Shown piece by piece: positions 1 to 8,728 of a stretch of 64,000 nt of DNA; position 1 is the stretch's first letter, and every line of letters begins with the position of its first letter. The notes beneath the pieces were generated by a model. It did not search any database and had not been told where the DNA came from. It was given only the letters and a program-made list of their open reading frames with translations. A program made the translations under genes and the position numbers. Source of the stretch: WLND01 sp040398845 (GTDB taxonomy: Bacteria; Actinomycetota; Actinomycetes; S36-B12); NCBI GenBank assembly GCA_040398845.1, contig JBBATH010000014.1:1-64000 (forward strand), in the 5' to 3' direction.

Positions 1-53
1 TAGCACGCCGCCCTCTCAAGGCGGTAGCGCGGGTTCGAATCCCGTCGGGGCTA
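1..53 (+). tRNA. tRNA-Glu (anticodon CTC), 5' end outside window
   Basis: The 3' two thirds of a tRNA are visible. The anticodon stem is 8-12 paired with 20-24, with a seven-base loop at 13-19 and anticodon CTC at 15-17, which reads GAG (Glu). A T-arm with loop TTCGAAT lies at 29-45. The 3' acceptor strand ends in discriminator A at 53, and CCA is not encoded. The D-arm and 5' acceptor strand lie upstream of the window. Confidence 0.93.
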
Positions 54-59
54 CGCTGG

Positions 60-90
60 AAGGGACCTCCCACCAAGTGGGGGGTCCCTT
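60..90 (+). terminator. Terminator-like hairpin after tRNA-Glu
   Basis: Arms 60-71 and 79-90 pair over 12 bp with a single G-T wobble around a 7-nt loop. A pyrimidine-rich but not U-only tail follows (CTCCATTCTC). It sits directly after the tRNA and before the convergent regulator gene. Confidence 0.75.
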
Positions 91-128
91 CTCCATTCTC
101 GGGGCCATCCCTTCGTGATCGCGATGGC

Positions 129-815
129 TTATGCGAGAGAGTCAGCGGCGGCCATGAGCTGTCGTCGCTGGGAAACAGACGGGGTTGCAAGGCGCTCAAT
201 CGGGCCGGAGATGCTGACGGCGGCGATCACAATGCCGTTGGTTCCGAGCACGGGTGCAGAAATTGATGCGACCCCCGCCTCACGCTGGCCGATGCTCTGT
301 GACCAGCCTCGCCTGCGAATTTCGGCGAGGGTGGCTGCGGTGTACGCGGCGCCGCGGAGCATTGCTGATCGTTCATCTGACGGCAGCCAGGCTGCAAGCA
401 CTTGCGCCGCCGACCCTGCCTTCATGGTGAGGACGGCACCGACTGGCACGGTGTCGCGGAGGCCGCTGGCGGGCTCAGCCGAGGCGATGCACAGGCGGTC
501 ACCGTGTGCCCGCCGATACACCTGAGCGCTCTCACCCGTCTCGTCACGAAGGCGGAGGACGGTCTGCTGGGCGCGGGTGAGCCATGGGTCCGCGCCCGCC
601 GACCAGCGGGCGAGGGTGGGACCGAGAACGAACCTTCCGTCGGCATCACGGTCGAGGACTCCGTGATGCTCGAGGGCGACGGCGAGGCGGTGGGCGGTTG
701 GGCGGGGCAGTCCGGTCGTCGAGACGAGGTCGGCGAGGGAGCATGGCGCGCCGCTCACGGCTGAAAGGACGGACACCGTCTTATCGACGACGCCGACGCC
801 GCTAGGCTTGTCCAC
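129..815 (-). CDS. ndgR: IclR-family regulator, NdgR/LtbR type (leucine biosynthesis)
   Basis: This is a 228-aa IclR-family transcription factor. The N-terminal winged helix covers about residues 5-65, with the recognition segment TGLPRPTAHRLAVALEHHG. The C-terminal effector domain contains TGESAQVYRR, GLRDTVPVG and MKAGSAAQ. These blocks match actinobacterial NdgR/LtbR, which controls leuCD and other amino-acid genes. The GTG start at 815 begins the family-typical (V)DKPSGVGVVDK; no clear ribosome-binding site precedes it, so leaderless translation is possible. It is divergent from leuC across a 111-bp intergenic region holding a palindrome at 830-846. An apparent extension of this frame up to 2402 is only the antisense of leuC. 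Confidence 0.9.
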   Translation of the reverse strand: MDKPSGVGVVDKTVSVLSAVSGAPCSLADLVSTTGLPRPTAHRLAVALEHHGVLDRDADGRFVLGPTLARWSAGADPWLTRAQQTVLRLRDETGESAQVYRRAHGDRLCIASAEPASGLRDTVPVGAVLTMKAGSAAQVLAAWLPSDERSAMLRGAAYTAATLAEIRRRGWSQSIGQREAGVASISAPVLGTNGIVIAAVSISGPIERLATPSVSQRRQLMAAADSLA

Positions 816-829
816 GTACTGATACTGCT

Positions 830-846
830 GTCTCACGATGTGAGAC
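830..846. promoter_or_regulatory. Perfect 7-3-7 palindrome, candidate NdgR operator
   Basis: GTCTCAC-GAT-GTGAGAC is a perfect inverted repeat in the ndgR-leuC intergenic region, 15 bp upstream of the ndgR start and 80 bp upstream of leuC. Its place between divergent genes, one encoding a local regulator, makes it the natural operator candidate. Binding is inferred. Confidence 0.55.
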
Positions 847-926
847 GTCAAGTTTGTGGATGTTCGGAGTCGAAGTAAACGTGCTGCGCGGGTACCGCTC
901 GAGCGGCCAGGAGTTGAGGAGTGAGC

Positions 927-2336
927 ATGGGTCGGACGCTGGCTGAGAAAGTATGGGAATCCCATGTGGTGCGCCGATTCGAAGGCGAGCCAGACCTGCT
1001 GTACATCGACCTGCACCTCGTCCACGAGGTGACCTCGCCTCAGGCGTTCGACGGCCTTCGGCTTTCTGGCCGTGGCGTTCGTCGCACCGACCTCACCCTC
1101 GCTACAGAGGACCACAACATTCCGACCATCAACATCGACCAGCCGATCGCTGATCCGATCTCGCGAGCCCAGGTCGAAGCCCTCCGCACCAACTGCGCCG
1201 AGTTCGGGGTTCCGCTCTACTCGCTCGGCAACATCGAACAGGGGATCGTTCACGTGGTGGGCCCGCAACTCGGTCTGACCCAGCCTGGCATGACTGTCGT
1301 CTGCGGTGATTCGCACACCTCGACGCACGGTGCCTTCGGGGCGCTTGCCTTCGGTATCGGTACGAGCGAGGTCGAGCATGTGCTTGCAACCCAGACGTTG
1401 CCCCTGAAGCCTTTTAAGACGATGGCGATCACCATTGAAGGCGACCTTCCCGCGGGTGTGACAGCCAAGGACGTCATCCTTGCCGTGATCGCGAAGATTG
1501 GGACAGGTGGCGGGCAGGGGTATGTGCTCGAGTATCGCGGCTCCGCGATCGAGGCGCTGTCGATCGAGGGTCGCATGACGATCTGCAACATGTCGATCGA
1601 AGCTGGCGCTCGTGCAGGCATGATCGCGCCGGACGACACCACCTTTGAGTACCTCAAGGGCCGAGATCACGCGCCGAAGGGAGCCGACTGGGACGCGGCG
1701 GTCGAATACTGGCGCACGCTGCGCACTGACGACGATGCAACCTTCGACGCTGAGGTCATCCTCGATGCTTCCGCCCTGAGTCCCTTCGTCACCTGGGGTA
1801 CCAACCCGGGCCAGGGACTGCCGCTCTCCGGATCCGTGCCATCCCCTGCGGACGCATCGGACGAGGGCGAGCGAGCAGCCATTGCACACGCCCTGGAGTA
1901 CATGGGGCTCACGCCCGGCATGCCGTTGCGCGACATCGCGGTCGACACCGTCTTTGTCGGCTCGTGCACGAACGGTCGAATCGAGGATTTGCGTGCGGTT
2001 GCCGAGGTACTCAAGGGCCGCGCGGTCGCGCCGTCGGTTCGCATGCTCGTCGTTCCAGGCTCCGTTCGAGTCAGGCACCAGGCGCAGGAGGAGGGACTTG
2101 ACGAGATCTTCATCGCAGCGGGGGCCGAATGGCGTGAAGCCGGCTGTTCGATGTGCTTGGCGATGAATCCCGACAAACTCGCTCCCGGGGAGCGCAGTGC
2201 CTCGACGTCCAACCGAAACTTCGAAGGCAGGCAAGGCCCTGGGGGACGGACCCACCTCGTCTCGCCCGCTGTCGCTGCTGCCACCGCGGTGACCGGCCAC
2301 CTCGCCGCGCCGTCCGACCTCGCATCCATCGCCTGA
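927..2336 (+). CDS. leuC: 3-isopropylmalate dehydratase large subunit
   Basis: This is a 469-aa aconitase-family subunit that isomerises 2-isopropylmalate to 3-isopropylmalate with LeuD in leucine synthesis. The active-site segment [20 protein letters not shown] is intact. The three [4Fe-4S] ligands fall at C347 (SCTNGR), C407 and C410 (GCSMC). ATG 927 is preferred because GAGGAG lies 5 nt upstream; a GTG at 921 is an alternative. It is followed 13 bp later by leuD in the same operon, so both subunits should be made together. Control by the divergent NdgR-like protein is inferred. Confidence 0.97.
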   Translation: MGRTLAEKVWESHVVRRFEGEPDLLYIDLHLVHEVTSPQAFDGLRLSGRGVRRTDLTLATEDHNIPTINIDQPIADPISRAQVEALRTNCAEFGVPLYSLGNIEQGIVHVVGPQLGLTQPGMTVVCGDSHTSTHGAFGALAFGIGTSEVEHVLATQTLPLKPFKTMAITIEGDLPAGVTAKDVILAVIAKIGTGGGQGYVLEYRGSAIEALSIEGRMTICNMSIEAGARAGMIAPDDTTFEYLKGRDHAPKGADWDAAVEYWRTLRTDDDATFDAEVILDASALSPFVTWGTNPGQGLPLSGSVPSPADASDEGERAAIAHALEYMGLTPGMPLRDIAVDTVFVGSCTNGRIEDLRAVAEVLKGRAVAPSVRMLVVPGSVRVRHQAQEEGLDEIFIAAGAEWREAGCSMCLAMNPDKLAPGERSASTSNRNFEGRQGPGGRTHLVSPAVAAATAVTGHLAAPSDLASIA

Positions 2337-2349
2337 ACCGGGAGTCATC

Positions 2350-2937
2350 ATGGAATCATTCGTTCGCCATACCGGTACGGCACTGCCGCTGCGCCGAAGC
2401 AATGTCGATACCGATCAGATCATCCCGGCGGAGTACCTCAAGCGCATTACGCGTCACGGGTTTGAGGATGGCCTCTTCGCTGCCTGGCGTAAGGATCCGG
2501 GCTTCGTGTTGAACCAACCGCATCATGCTGACGTGAGCATCCTGGTTGCCGGCCCGGACTTCGGCACCGGATCCTCTCGGGAGCACGCCGTGTGGGCGCT
2601 GCAGAACTACGGATTCAAGGTGGTGCTGTCGTCGCGCTTCGCGGACATCTTCCGAGGGAACTCAGGCAAGGGTGGCCTGCTTACCGCCCATGTCGATCAG
2701 TCGGTCATCGAGGCCTTGTGGAATGCGATCGAGGCGAACCCTGGCCTTGAGGTCACGGTCGACCTTGAGGAGCGTCAGGTGAGGGCGGGCTCAATCGTCG
2801 CCCCGATTGACGTCGACGATTACGTGCGTTGGAGGCTCATGGAGGGCTTGGACGATATCGGCATCACGCTGGCTCATGTCGATGCGATTTCAACCTTTGA
2901 GTCCAATCGTCCAAGCTTCATGCCGAAGACCGCTTAG
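2350..2937 (+). CDS. leuD: 3-isopropylmalate dehydratase small subunit
   Basis: This is a 195-aa swivel-domain subunit of isopropylmalate isomerase, the usual length. Recognisable blocks are [17 protein letters not shown] near the N-terminus and [17 protein letters not shown], which forms the substrate loop, followed by [15 protein letters not shown]. It partners the upstream leuC product to give the heterodimeric Fe-S enzyme of leucine biosynthesis. It is the last gene of the leu operon; a 152-bp gap with a separate promoter region precedes the HU gene. Confidence 0.97.
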   Translation: MESFVRHTGTALPLRRSNVDTDQIIPAEYLKRITRHGFEDGLFAAWRKDPGFVLNQPHHADVSILVAGPDFGTGSSREHAVWALQNYGFKVVLSSRFADIFRGNSGKGGLLTAHVDQSVIEALWNAIEANPGLEVTVDLEERQVRAGSIVAPIDVDDYVRWRLMEGLDDIGITLAHVDAISTFESNRPSFMPKTA

Positions 2938-3089
2938 CCTGCGCAAAACGCGAAAGAGCATGCGAAACAAGGGGGATGCAATTGTTTGCCGGCGAGAGGT
3001 CGAGCCTCAGCGCGCGTGATTCCATGAATCGCAGTATGTTATCGCCGTCGGCATAGGGTCGACCTCGTACCCTTCGGAGGGGTTTTCTC

Positions 3090-3527
3090 GTGAACAAGGC
3101 TGAACTTATCGACGTCGTGGCTGCACGTCTCGGACACAGTAAGCGTGACGTCACCGACATCGTCGAAGCGTTCATTGAAGAGACAAAGAAGGCCGTCATC
3201 AAGGGTGAAAAGGTCACGATGAGCGGCTTTGGCGTGTTCGAACGGCAGGCTCGCAGAGCACGACTCGGACGCAACCCGCGAACCGGTGAGTCGGTCAAGA
3301 TCAAGGCAACGAAGCTTCCGAAGTTCCGCCCCGGCACGGAGTTCAAGGCGGTTGTGTCGGGTGCGAAGAAGCTCGTTCCAAAGGCGCCGGCAGGTCCGGC
3401 CGCGAAGAAGGCCGCTCCTGCGAAGGCGGCCCCCGCCAAGAAGGCCGTTGCCGTGAAGAAGGCGGCTCCCGCCAAGAAGGCCGCACCTGCGAAGGCAGCC
3501 CCTGCAAAGAAGGCAGCTTCACGCTAG
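3090..3527 (+). CDS. HU-family histone-like DNA-binding protein with Lys/Ala tail
   Basis: This is a 145-aa nucleoid protein. Residues 1-90 are a standard HU fold ([46 protein letters not shown]). Residues 98-145 are a repetitive tail built from KKAAPAK units, the actinobacterial HupB/HupS type that compacts DNA and can be modified on lysines. The GTG start at 3090 is supported by GGAGGGG 7 nt upstream. The gene stands alone and ends at a strong hairpin terminator. Confidence 0.95.
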   Translation: MNKAELIDVVAARLGHSKRDVTDIVEAFIEETKKAVIKGEKVTMSGFGVFERQARRARLGRNPRTGESVKIKATKLPKFRPGTEFKAVVSGAKKLVPKAPAGPAAKKAAPAKAAPAKKAVAVKKAAPAKKAAPAKAAPAKKAASR

Positions 3528-3558
3528 TTTTAGCCCAAAACTTGGCCTCAAGTTCTAG

Positions 3559-3596
3559 GTGAGGGGATCCCCGATTGCTGTCGGGGGTCCCCTCAC
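3559..3596 (+). terminator. Terminator-like hairpin after HU gene
   Basis: Two 16-nt arms (3559-3574 and 3581-3596) pair with a single G-T wobble around a 6-nt loop. The T-run is weak, as is common in actinobacteria. It lies 32 bp after the HU stop codon. Confidence 0.8.
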
Positions 3597-3612
3597 TCTG
3601 CAGTTGATCAAG

Positions 3613-3702
3613 TTGAGACCAGATCCGGATGAGCCCCGCATCGCCATTGTCACAGGTGCGGCAACCGGAATCGGCCGGGCCGCGGCCGCAGGAGCAGGCT
3701 GA
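3613..3702 (+). pseudogene. Remnant of a short-chain dehydrogenase/reductase N-terminus
   Basis: A 29-codon open stretch reads RIAIVTGAATGIGRAAA before a TGA at 3700-3702. That is the first beta strand and the TGxxxGIG nucleotide-binding loop of an SDR enzyme, and nothing SDR-like follows in any frame. I read it as the decayed 5' end of an SDR gene. It lies in front of an NTF2-like gene and a ketosteroid-dehydrogenase-like gene, families often found with SDRs. The fragment is short, so chance resemblance is not excluded. Confidence 0.55.
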
Positions 3703-3842
3703 GGTCATTTGGTTTCTGGTAACGGAATCTTTCTGCCCCCATCGGCAGACCTTTTGGAGGTTCACCACTGATGGCGCATCCGTCGGGTGATGAAGCATGT
3801 GGTGAACGTGAGCACATCGATGAACGAAGGATTGAGTGAGGA

Positions 3843-4385
3843 ATGAGCGAAGCTGAAGCTGATGTGTTCGCCATCGGATGGAGCGGGGCTGGTGTCACGG
3901 CCGCGCTGGTAGCCCGCGAGGCAATCCGCGAGGTGACCTATCGCTATGCGCGCGGCGTTGACCGACTCGATGCCGACCTGATGCGTTCGGCCTACTGGCC
4001 TGACGCGATCGATGATCACGGACGGTTCAGTGGAAATGGTTGGGAATTCGTCGATCGAGTCATGTCAACGCACGGTCGGTGGCGCGCGACGATGCACTGC
4101 AACATGAACCACAGCATCGAATTCGATGAGGGAGGAATGACGGCTCGAGGGGAGATCTCGAATCTCACCTACCTGATTCCCGATGATGACGGCCCGTGGT
4201 CATTGTGGCTGGGCCGGTATCTTGACCGTTACGAGCGTCGTGGTGACGAATGGCGAATCATCCACCGGGTGTGCGTCCACGAGGGTACGACGACCCTGCC
4301 GAGCGCCCCAATGCCGATGGACCCGTCAGTCTTCAGACAGGGATCAGTCGACCGTCCGAGCGACGGCCGACCGCTCGGAACCTGA
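3843..4385 (+). CDS. NTF2/SnoaL-like family protein
   Basis: This 180-aa protein has the SnoaL-like cone fold. An N-terminal helix (AREAIREVTYRYARGVDRLDADLMRSAYWPDA) with the typical D-x-D and YWPDA motif is followed by MHCNMNHSIEFD and ending strands RYLDRYERRGDEWRIIHRVCVH. Such proteins act as small isomerases, dehydratases or partners of oxygenases in steroid and aromatic catabolism; the substrate here is unknown. The ATG at 3843 has only a weak ribosome-binding site. Its last 42 bp overlap the 3' end of the convergent flavoprotein gene. Confidence 0.8.
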   Translation: MSEAEADVFAIGWSGAGVTAALVAREAIREVTYRYARGVDRLDADLMRSAYWPDAIDDHGRFSGNGWEFVDRVMSTHGRWRATMHCNMNHSIEFDEGGMTARGEISNLTYLIPDDDGPWSLWLGRYLDRYERRGDEWRIIHRVCVHEGTTTLPSAPMPMDPSVFRQGSVDRPSDGRPLGT

Positions 4386-6029
4386 TGTCGCGGCTGCAAG
4401 GCCTGTGGCCCGTCCAAACACGATGATTGGCCCGAGGGTGCCACCTGCACCTCCGTAGGCGAGGGCGGTTGGTGCCGCGGCAGCGTTCCCGACGGCGAAG
4501 AGGCCCGGGATCGCGATTCCCGCTGTGTCGAGGACCCGGCCATCGGTGTCAGTGCGTGGACCACCGCTCGTACCGAGAGTGCCGGAGTGCACTGGGACCG
4601 CGAAGAACGGCGCCTCATCGAGGCGACCAAGGGTCGAGGCGATCTGTCCGCGGTGTCGGCCATCACCGCTCCAACGATCGTAGGCACTTCGTCCGCGGCC
4701 GAAGTCGGCGTCATCGCCGGCGTCGACGAAAGCGTTCCAGCGGGCTACCGTTTCGCTGAGGCCTTCAGCGTTGATGCCAAGGACGTCTGCGAGCTCGGGG
4801 ATTGTCGCGGCCCGGGTGATCCATGGCGCGATCGGAGTGCCGGCAGGAGTGCCGAATGATCCAAAGTCTCGCGCGTTGCGACCGTCGAAGATGAGCCAGC
4901 ACGGCAGGTTCCGGTAGCCGAAGTCAACCGGGTCTAGGGTGTGAAAGGCGCCGCCGAGGGCGTTGTAGTTGGCGGCCTCATTGGCAAATCGGCGTCCTGA
5001 GCTGTTCACCATGATTGATCCGGGCAGGGTGCGCTCGCGGTTGAGGAGGGTCGCACGTGGCCGTCCGAAGGCTTCGTCGCCCGGAACAGAAACGGTGGGC
5101 GCCCACCATGCGTGCGGCATGTTCGCGAGAGAAGCACCAGCGCGAAGCGCCATGAGTAGGCCGTCACCTTCATTTGACGGCGCCGAAGCAGGCGCAGTCA
5201 TGGGCCCGCGCAAGAATGCGCTCACCAGTTGTGGATTCCATTCGAAGCCCCCGGTGGCGATAATCACCCCGTGCCTCGCGAACGCATGATGAACCTGCTC
5301 GGGATCGTCAACCGCACCGATGACGAGCCGCACTCCGCGCACACGCCCATCCTCGACGATCAGGTCGGTTGCGCGGGCTTCGAGGACGGGCTCGACGCCT
5401 GCGCGCAGGAGTGCGGCGAGCAGTGGCCCGACGAGGGCTGCACCACAGCCCCGGAGATCGTGCTGTTCGCGATAGGCGAGCGTCTCTTCGTCGAGAAACC
5501 CGGTACCCCCTCCCAGCGTGGTGTCGGTGATTCGCAGCCGGGCACTGCGCCGGCTTTTGGCGACTTTTGCGGCCCACGGACCGAGGCGCTCGTAGCTGAA
5601 CAGGCCCGGATCGAGGGAGCGGCCGCCGCTGGGTCGTCCGCCCGGATGCTCAGGGTGATAGTCGGGATAGCCCGGGATGAGAGTGAATTCGAGGTCGGTC
5701 ACCGACTCGAGCCATTCAACGGTCTCCCGCGCGCCCCCGATGAATGCCTCGGCGAGGGCCGGATTCATCTGGCCGAGCGACAATGAGTGAAGGTAGGCAA
5801 GGGCTGCCTCGCTCGAATCGGGCGCGCCGGACTCGTCCATGTGGTGGTTCATCGGAACCCAGCACACGCCGCCGGAAATGGCCGTGGAGCCACCGATGAG
5901 ATCGGCCTTCTCGAATAGGGCGACAGTCGCGCCGGCCGTACGCGCGGCGAGGGCAGCGACGAGCCCAGCAGCCCCGGAACCGAGCACAACGACATCGACC
6001 TCGGTCGTGCTGATCTCCGTCGAGCGCAT
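4344..6029 (-). CDS. FAD-dependent oxidoreductase, 3-ketosteroid delta-1-dehydrogenase-like
   Basis: This 561-aa flavoprotein belongs to the fumarate reductase/ketosteroid dehydrogenase (FAD_binding_2) family. The dinucleotide-binding motif VVVLGSGAAGLVAALAA lies at residues 13-29, followed by GGSTAISGG. HGVIIATGGFEWNP, GRRFANEA and the C-terminal FAVGNAAAAPTALAYGGAGGTLGP complete the FAD and substrate domains. Length and blocks fit KstD-like enzymes, which introduce a double bond in steroid ring A or related ketones, but the exact substrate cannot be read from sequence. It converges on the NTF2-like gene with a 42-bp tail-to-tail overlap. Confidence 0.85.
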   Translation of the reverse strand: MRSTEISTTEVDVVVLGSGAAGLVAALAARTAGATVALFEKADLIGGSTAISGGVCWVPMNHHMDESGAPDSSEAALAYLHSLSLGQMNPALAEAFIGGARETVEWLESVTDLEFTLIPGYPDYHPEHPGGRPSGGRSLDPGLFSYERLGPWAAKVAKSRRSARLRITDTTLGGGTGFLDEETLAYREQHDLRGCGAALVGPLLAALLRAGVEPVLEARATDLIVEDGRVRGVRLVIGAVDDPEQVHHAFARHGVIIATGGFEWNPQLVSAFLRGPMTAPASAPSNEGDGLLMALRAGASLANMPHAWWAPTVSVPGDEAFGRPRATLLNRERTLPGSIMVNSSGRRFANEAANYNALGGAFHTLDPVDFGYRNLPCWLIFDGRNARDFGSFGTPAGTPIAPWITRAATIPELADVLGINAEGLSETVARWNAFVDAGDDADFGRGRSAYDRWSGDGRHRGQIASTLGRLDEAPFFAVPVHSGTLGTSGGPRTDTDGRVLDTAGIAIPGLFAVGNAAAAPTALAYGGAGGTLGPIIVFGRATGLAAATSGSERSAVARTVD

Positions 6030-6069
6030 GTGAGAAATCTAGTCGTGGACGGAGCGTGTGAGCGGTCGG

Positions 6070-6255
6070 TCAGGGAAGGTCTATTCGGACGGGGATGCGA
6101 TCGTCCATGGTGACGGCGAGTCGCTGGCCGACCCGCAGCAGCCGGAACACGGAGGCATCAACGACCGATCGTGGCACCGTCAAGGAGAAGCCGTCGTCGC
6201 TGACGACGATGACGTCGCCAGCAGGAGAGGTCGATCGAACGGTTGCCGGGATCAC
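6070..6255 (-). CDS. Small conserved-looking protein, translationally coupled to cofC
   Basis: This is a 61-aa ORF starting at GTG 6255, whose GTGA overlaps the cofC stop codon, so the two are probably translated in series. The product (MIPATVRSTSPAGD...VDDRIPVRIDLP-like) is predicted as an all-beta small domain: VIVVSDDGFSLTVP, VGQRLAVTMDD. It contains no cysteines and no membrane segment in the coupled form. I do not recognise the family. The coupling suggests a role near F420 synthesis, but that is inference. Confidence 0.55.
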   Translation of the reverse strand: MIPATVRSTSPAGDVIVVSDDGFSLTVPRSVVDASVFRLLRVGQRLAVTMDDRIPVRIDLP

Positions 6256-6902
6256 CGGGCGGGGCCGTTGAGCAGGACCGCTTGCGTCGCAGCACCGACG
6301 CCGATGCGTCTGGCATCCCATAGGTCAACCTGGGTGTCGACATCGCGTCGAGCGCGTGCGAGGAGCCGACGTGCCTGGGCGTTCGAGTCGAGGCCGAGGT
6401 CGACGTAGCCGAGCTGAACGTGTCGGGCGCGTGATCGTTCACCGAATGCCGGGCTGCAGGTGCCTGCCGTGCGATCGAGGAGGATGGTGGTCCCGATGCC
6501 TTGCGCGTCGCTCACGAAGGCGCGGTCATGTGCACCGGCCAGGGTGAGCACCAGGTCAACTGCCGAAGGGATGAGGCAGGGGAGATCACCGGCGATGATG
6601 GCGACTGCGGTGTCGTTCGGCAGACTGCCGGCACCGAAGGCTGCGGCCGGATTGAGGCCCACATGCGGTGCCTCTGGCAGCCAGATGGCGGACGAGGCAT
6701 CTACGAGACGCTGGACCCGCTCGTCATCGGTAACGACGACGACTCGGGCGATGCCAGCGGCGCCGGCCAATGCGGAGAGGACGTCCTGGAGGAACGCAAG
6801 CGCGAGCTCGGGTCGAGTCGGGTCGGCGTCAGGGAGGAGACGACTTTTGGCGTCCGGAAGCGACTTCACTGGAATCACCGCCGTCCACTCCATAGTGCCC
6901 AT
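6252..6902 (-). CDS. cofC: 2-phospho-L-lactate / phosphoenolpyruvate guanylyltransferase (F420 biosynthesis)
   Basis: This 216-aa nucleotidyltransferase joins GMP to phospholactate or phosphoenolpyruvate to begin coenzyme F420 side-chain synthesis (CofC; FbiD in mycobacteria). Diagnostic blocks are AVIPVKSLPDAKSRL at the N-terminus, VVVVTDDERV, IIAGDLPCL and GIGTTILLDR. A second ATG at 6893 could be the start. It is divergent from plsC, the usual arrangement in actinobacteria, and implies that the organism makes F420. Confidence 0.9.
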   Translation of the reverse strand: MGTMEWTAVIPVKSLPDAKSRLLPDADPTRPELALAFLQDVLSALAGAAGIARVVVVTDDERVQRLVDASSAIWLPEAPHVGLNPAAAFGAGSLPNDTAVAIIAGDLPCLIPSAVDLVLTLAGAHDRAFVSDAQGIGTTILLDRTAGTCSPAFGERSRARHVQLGYVDLGLDSNAQARRLLARARRDVDTQVDLWDARRIGVGAATQAVLLNGPAR

Positions 6903-6959
6903 CCAATCAAACCCGGGATCTCACTCGTGACCCTGCCGTGATCCTTCGGGCGCTAGATT

Positions 6960-7694
6960 GTGGAAATGACCCGGACGAGGCGTGCTCGGCGGTTGGGCTG
7001 GGGGTTTCGAGTCGCTGTATTCCTGCTGTGGTTGCCGATGCAATTGCTCACCAAGCGCGACTGGCAAGGGATCGAGCATTTGGAAACTGACTCTGGCGGC
7101 ATCATCGTCGCCCCCAACCACACATCCTGGTTTGACCCCCTCGTCGTCGCGCATATGTTGTGGAGTGTTGACCGTCCCCCGAGGTTTCTCGCCAAGGAGT
7201 CGGTGTTTCGGGTCCCGATCATGGGGCCGATCATCACGAGTGCCGGCCAGGTGCGGGTCTATCGCGAGACGGCAGAGGCGGCAGACGCGGTCCGTGATGC
7301 CGTCACCGCCGTTGAGCGTGGCGAATGCATCGTCGTCTACCCTGAGGGCACGATCACTCGAGACCCGGACCTTTGGCCGATGCATGGCAAGACGGGGGCT
7401 GCTCGAATCGCACTCGCAACAGGCAGGCCGCTGCTGCCGCTCGCGCAATGGGGAGCCCAAGAGGTCATGGCGCCCTACCGAAAGCGGCTTCGACTCTTTC
7501 CGCGAAAGACGATGCACGTGCGGATCGGTTGCCCCATCGATCTCACTGATCTCGCTGATCAGCCGCTCGATGCCGATACATTGCACATCGCGACGAATCG
7601 ACTCATGGATGCCATGACCGACCTCCTCGCCGACATACGTCACGAGAGCCCGCCGAAGGAGCGAATGGTGTTCGAGCGCAACGGGTCCTCATGA
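6960..7694 (+). CDS. plsC: 1-acyl-sn-glycerol-3-phosphate acyltransferase family
   Basis: This 244-aa PlsC-type acyltransferase acylates lysophosphatidate in phospholipid synthesis at the membrane. An N-terminal hydrophobic helix (AVFLLWLPMQLL) is followed by the catalytic NHTSWFDP (NHx4D) box and YPEGT for glycerol-phosphate binding. GTG 6960 is called; ATG 6966 is an equally good start because neither has a clear ribosome-binding site. The stop overlaps the gpsA start by ATGA, so glycerol-3-phosphate supply and acylation are co-translated. Confidence 0.9.
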   Translation: MEMTRTRRARRLGWGFRVAVFLLWLPMQLLTKRDWQGIEHLETDSGGIIVAPNHTSWFDPLVVAHMLWSVDRPPRFLAKESVFRVPIMGPIITSAGQVRVYRETAEAADAVRDAVTAVERGECIVVYPEGTITRDPDLWPMHGKTGAARIALATGRPLLPLAQWGAQEVMAPYRKRLRLFPRKTMHVRIGCPIDLTDLADQPLDADTLHIATNRLMDAMTDLLADIRHESPPKERMVFERNGSS

Positions 7695-8704
7695 GCCGGG
7701 TAGCGATCATGGGCAGCGGTTCATGGGGGACAGCGTTTTCGATGGTCCTTGCTGATGCCGGAAGTCAGGTAACCATCTGGACCCGCGACGAAGTTGTTGC
7801 GAATCAAGTGAACGGCCTCCATCGCAATGAGGCGTATCACCCGGGCATCGATCTGCCCGACTCGGTCGCTGCGACGACCGATCCAGCCAGTGCTCTTGAT
7901 GGCGCTGACCTCGTTGTCCTAGCGGTCCCTGCACAGGTGCTCCGCGAGAACCTCGAGCTGTGGGCCCCGAGAATCCCGGGCAACTCGGTGCTCGTCAGCC
8001 TCATCAAGGGAATCGAACTCGAGACCATGAAGCGCATGAGCGAGGTGATCGCTGAAGTGACGGGAGCGGCGAGCCACCGCGTCGCCTGCGTTTCTGGCCC
8101 CAATCTCGCTCGGGAGATTGCTGAGCACCAGCCCACTGCGACGACAATTGCCTGCGACCTTGAGGCGAGCGCGAGATTGCTTGCTGATGCCTGCACGACC
8201 GATTACTTCCGCCCCTACTGGACAACCGACGTCGTGGGGACCGAAATCGGAGGTGCGGTGAAGAATGTCATCGCCCTCGCGAACGGGATGGCGGTCGGAA
8301 TGGGCCTTGGGGAGAACTCGCAATCCTCGCTCATCACCCGCGGACTCGCGGAGATCGCGAGACTAGGCGTCGCACTCGGAGCAGACCCGCTCACCTTTCA
8401 GGGTCTCGCCGGTGTCGGTGATCTCGTCGCGACCTGCCAGTCGCAGCTTTCGCGTAACCGCACCTTCGGCCTGAACCTCGGTCGCGGGCTTACGGTCGCG
8501 GAGACCATCGCAGTGACAGAGCAGACCTGCGAGGGATACAAGAGTTGCCAGCCCATCTTGGCCTTGGCCCAGGAGCACGGGGTCGACATGCCGATCACCG
8601 AGCAGGTGGTTCAAGTCCTGCACCATGGTCGCTCCCCGAAGTCGCTTGCAGCGGCCTTCATGGCGCGCGATACAAAACGCGAAACGGTTGCGGCCATCGA
8701 CTAG
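7691..8704 (+). CDS. gpsA: NAD(P)H-dependent glycerol-3-phosphate dehydrogenase
   Basis: This 337-aa enzyme makes sn-glycerol 3-phosphate from dihydroxyacetone phosphate for phospholipids. The N-terminal Rossmann motif is MGSGSWGTAFSMVLADAG. The catalytic region has SLIKGIE, SGPNLAREI and GGAVKNVIALANGMAVGMGLGENSQ, with the active-site lysine in AVKN. The length is typical. It starts inside the plsC stop (ATGA) and is followed by a convergent PLP enzyme gene. Confidence 0.96.
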   Translation: MSRVAIMGSGSWGTAFSMVLADAGSQVTIWTRDEVVANQVNGLHRNEAYHPGIDLPDSVAATTDPASALDGADLVVLAVPAQVLRENLELWAPRIPGNSVLVSLIKGIELETMKRMSEVIAEVTGAASHRVACVSGPNLAREIAEHQPTATTIACDLEASARLLADACTTDYFRPYWTTDVVGTEIGGAVKNVIALANGMAVGMGLGENSQSSLITRGLAEIARLGVALGADPLTFQGLAGVGDLVATCQSQLSRNRTFGLNLGRGLTVAETIAVTEQTCEGYKSCQPILALAQEHGVDMPITEQVVQVLHHGRSPKSLAAAFMARDTKRETVAAID

Positions 8705-8728
8705 TCGGGCTCGCAGATACGAGTGACC

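Noticed and set aside
816..2402. 757-aa minus-strand frame extending the ndgR gene across leuC
   Set aside because: The part beyond 815 is antisense to leuC, shows no family similarity, and the IclR fold starts at GTG 815.
3400..3524. Repetitive AAGGC(C/G)GC units
   Set aside because: They encode the Lys/Ala tail of HU and are not a CRISPR or intergenic repeat.
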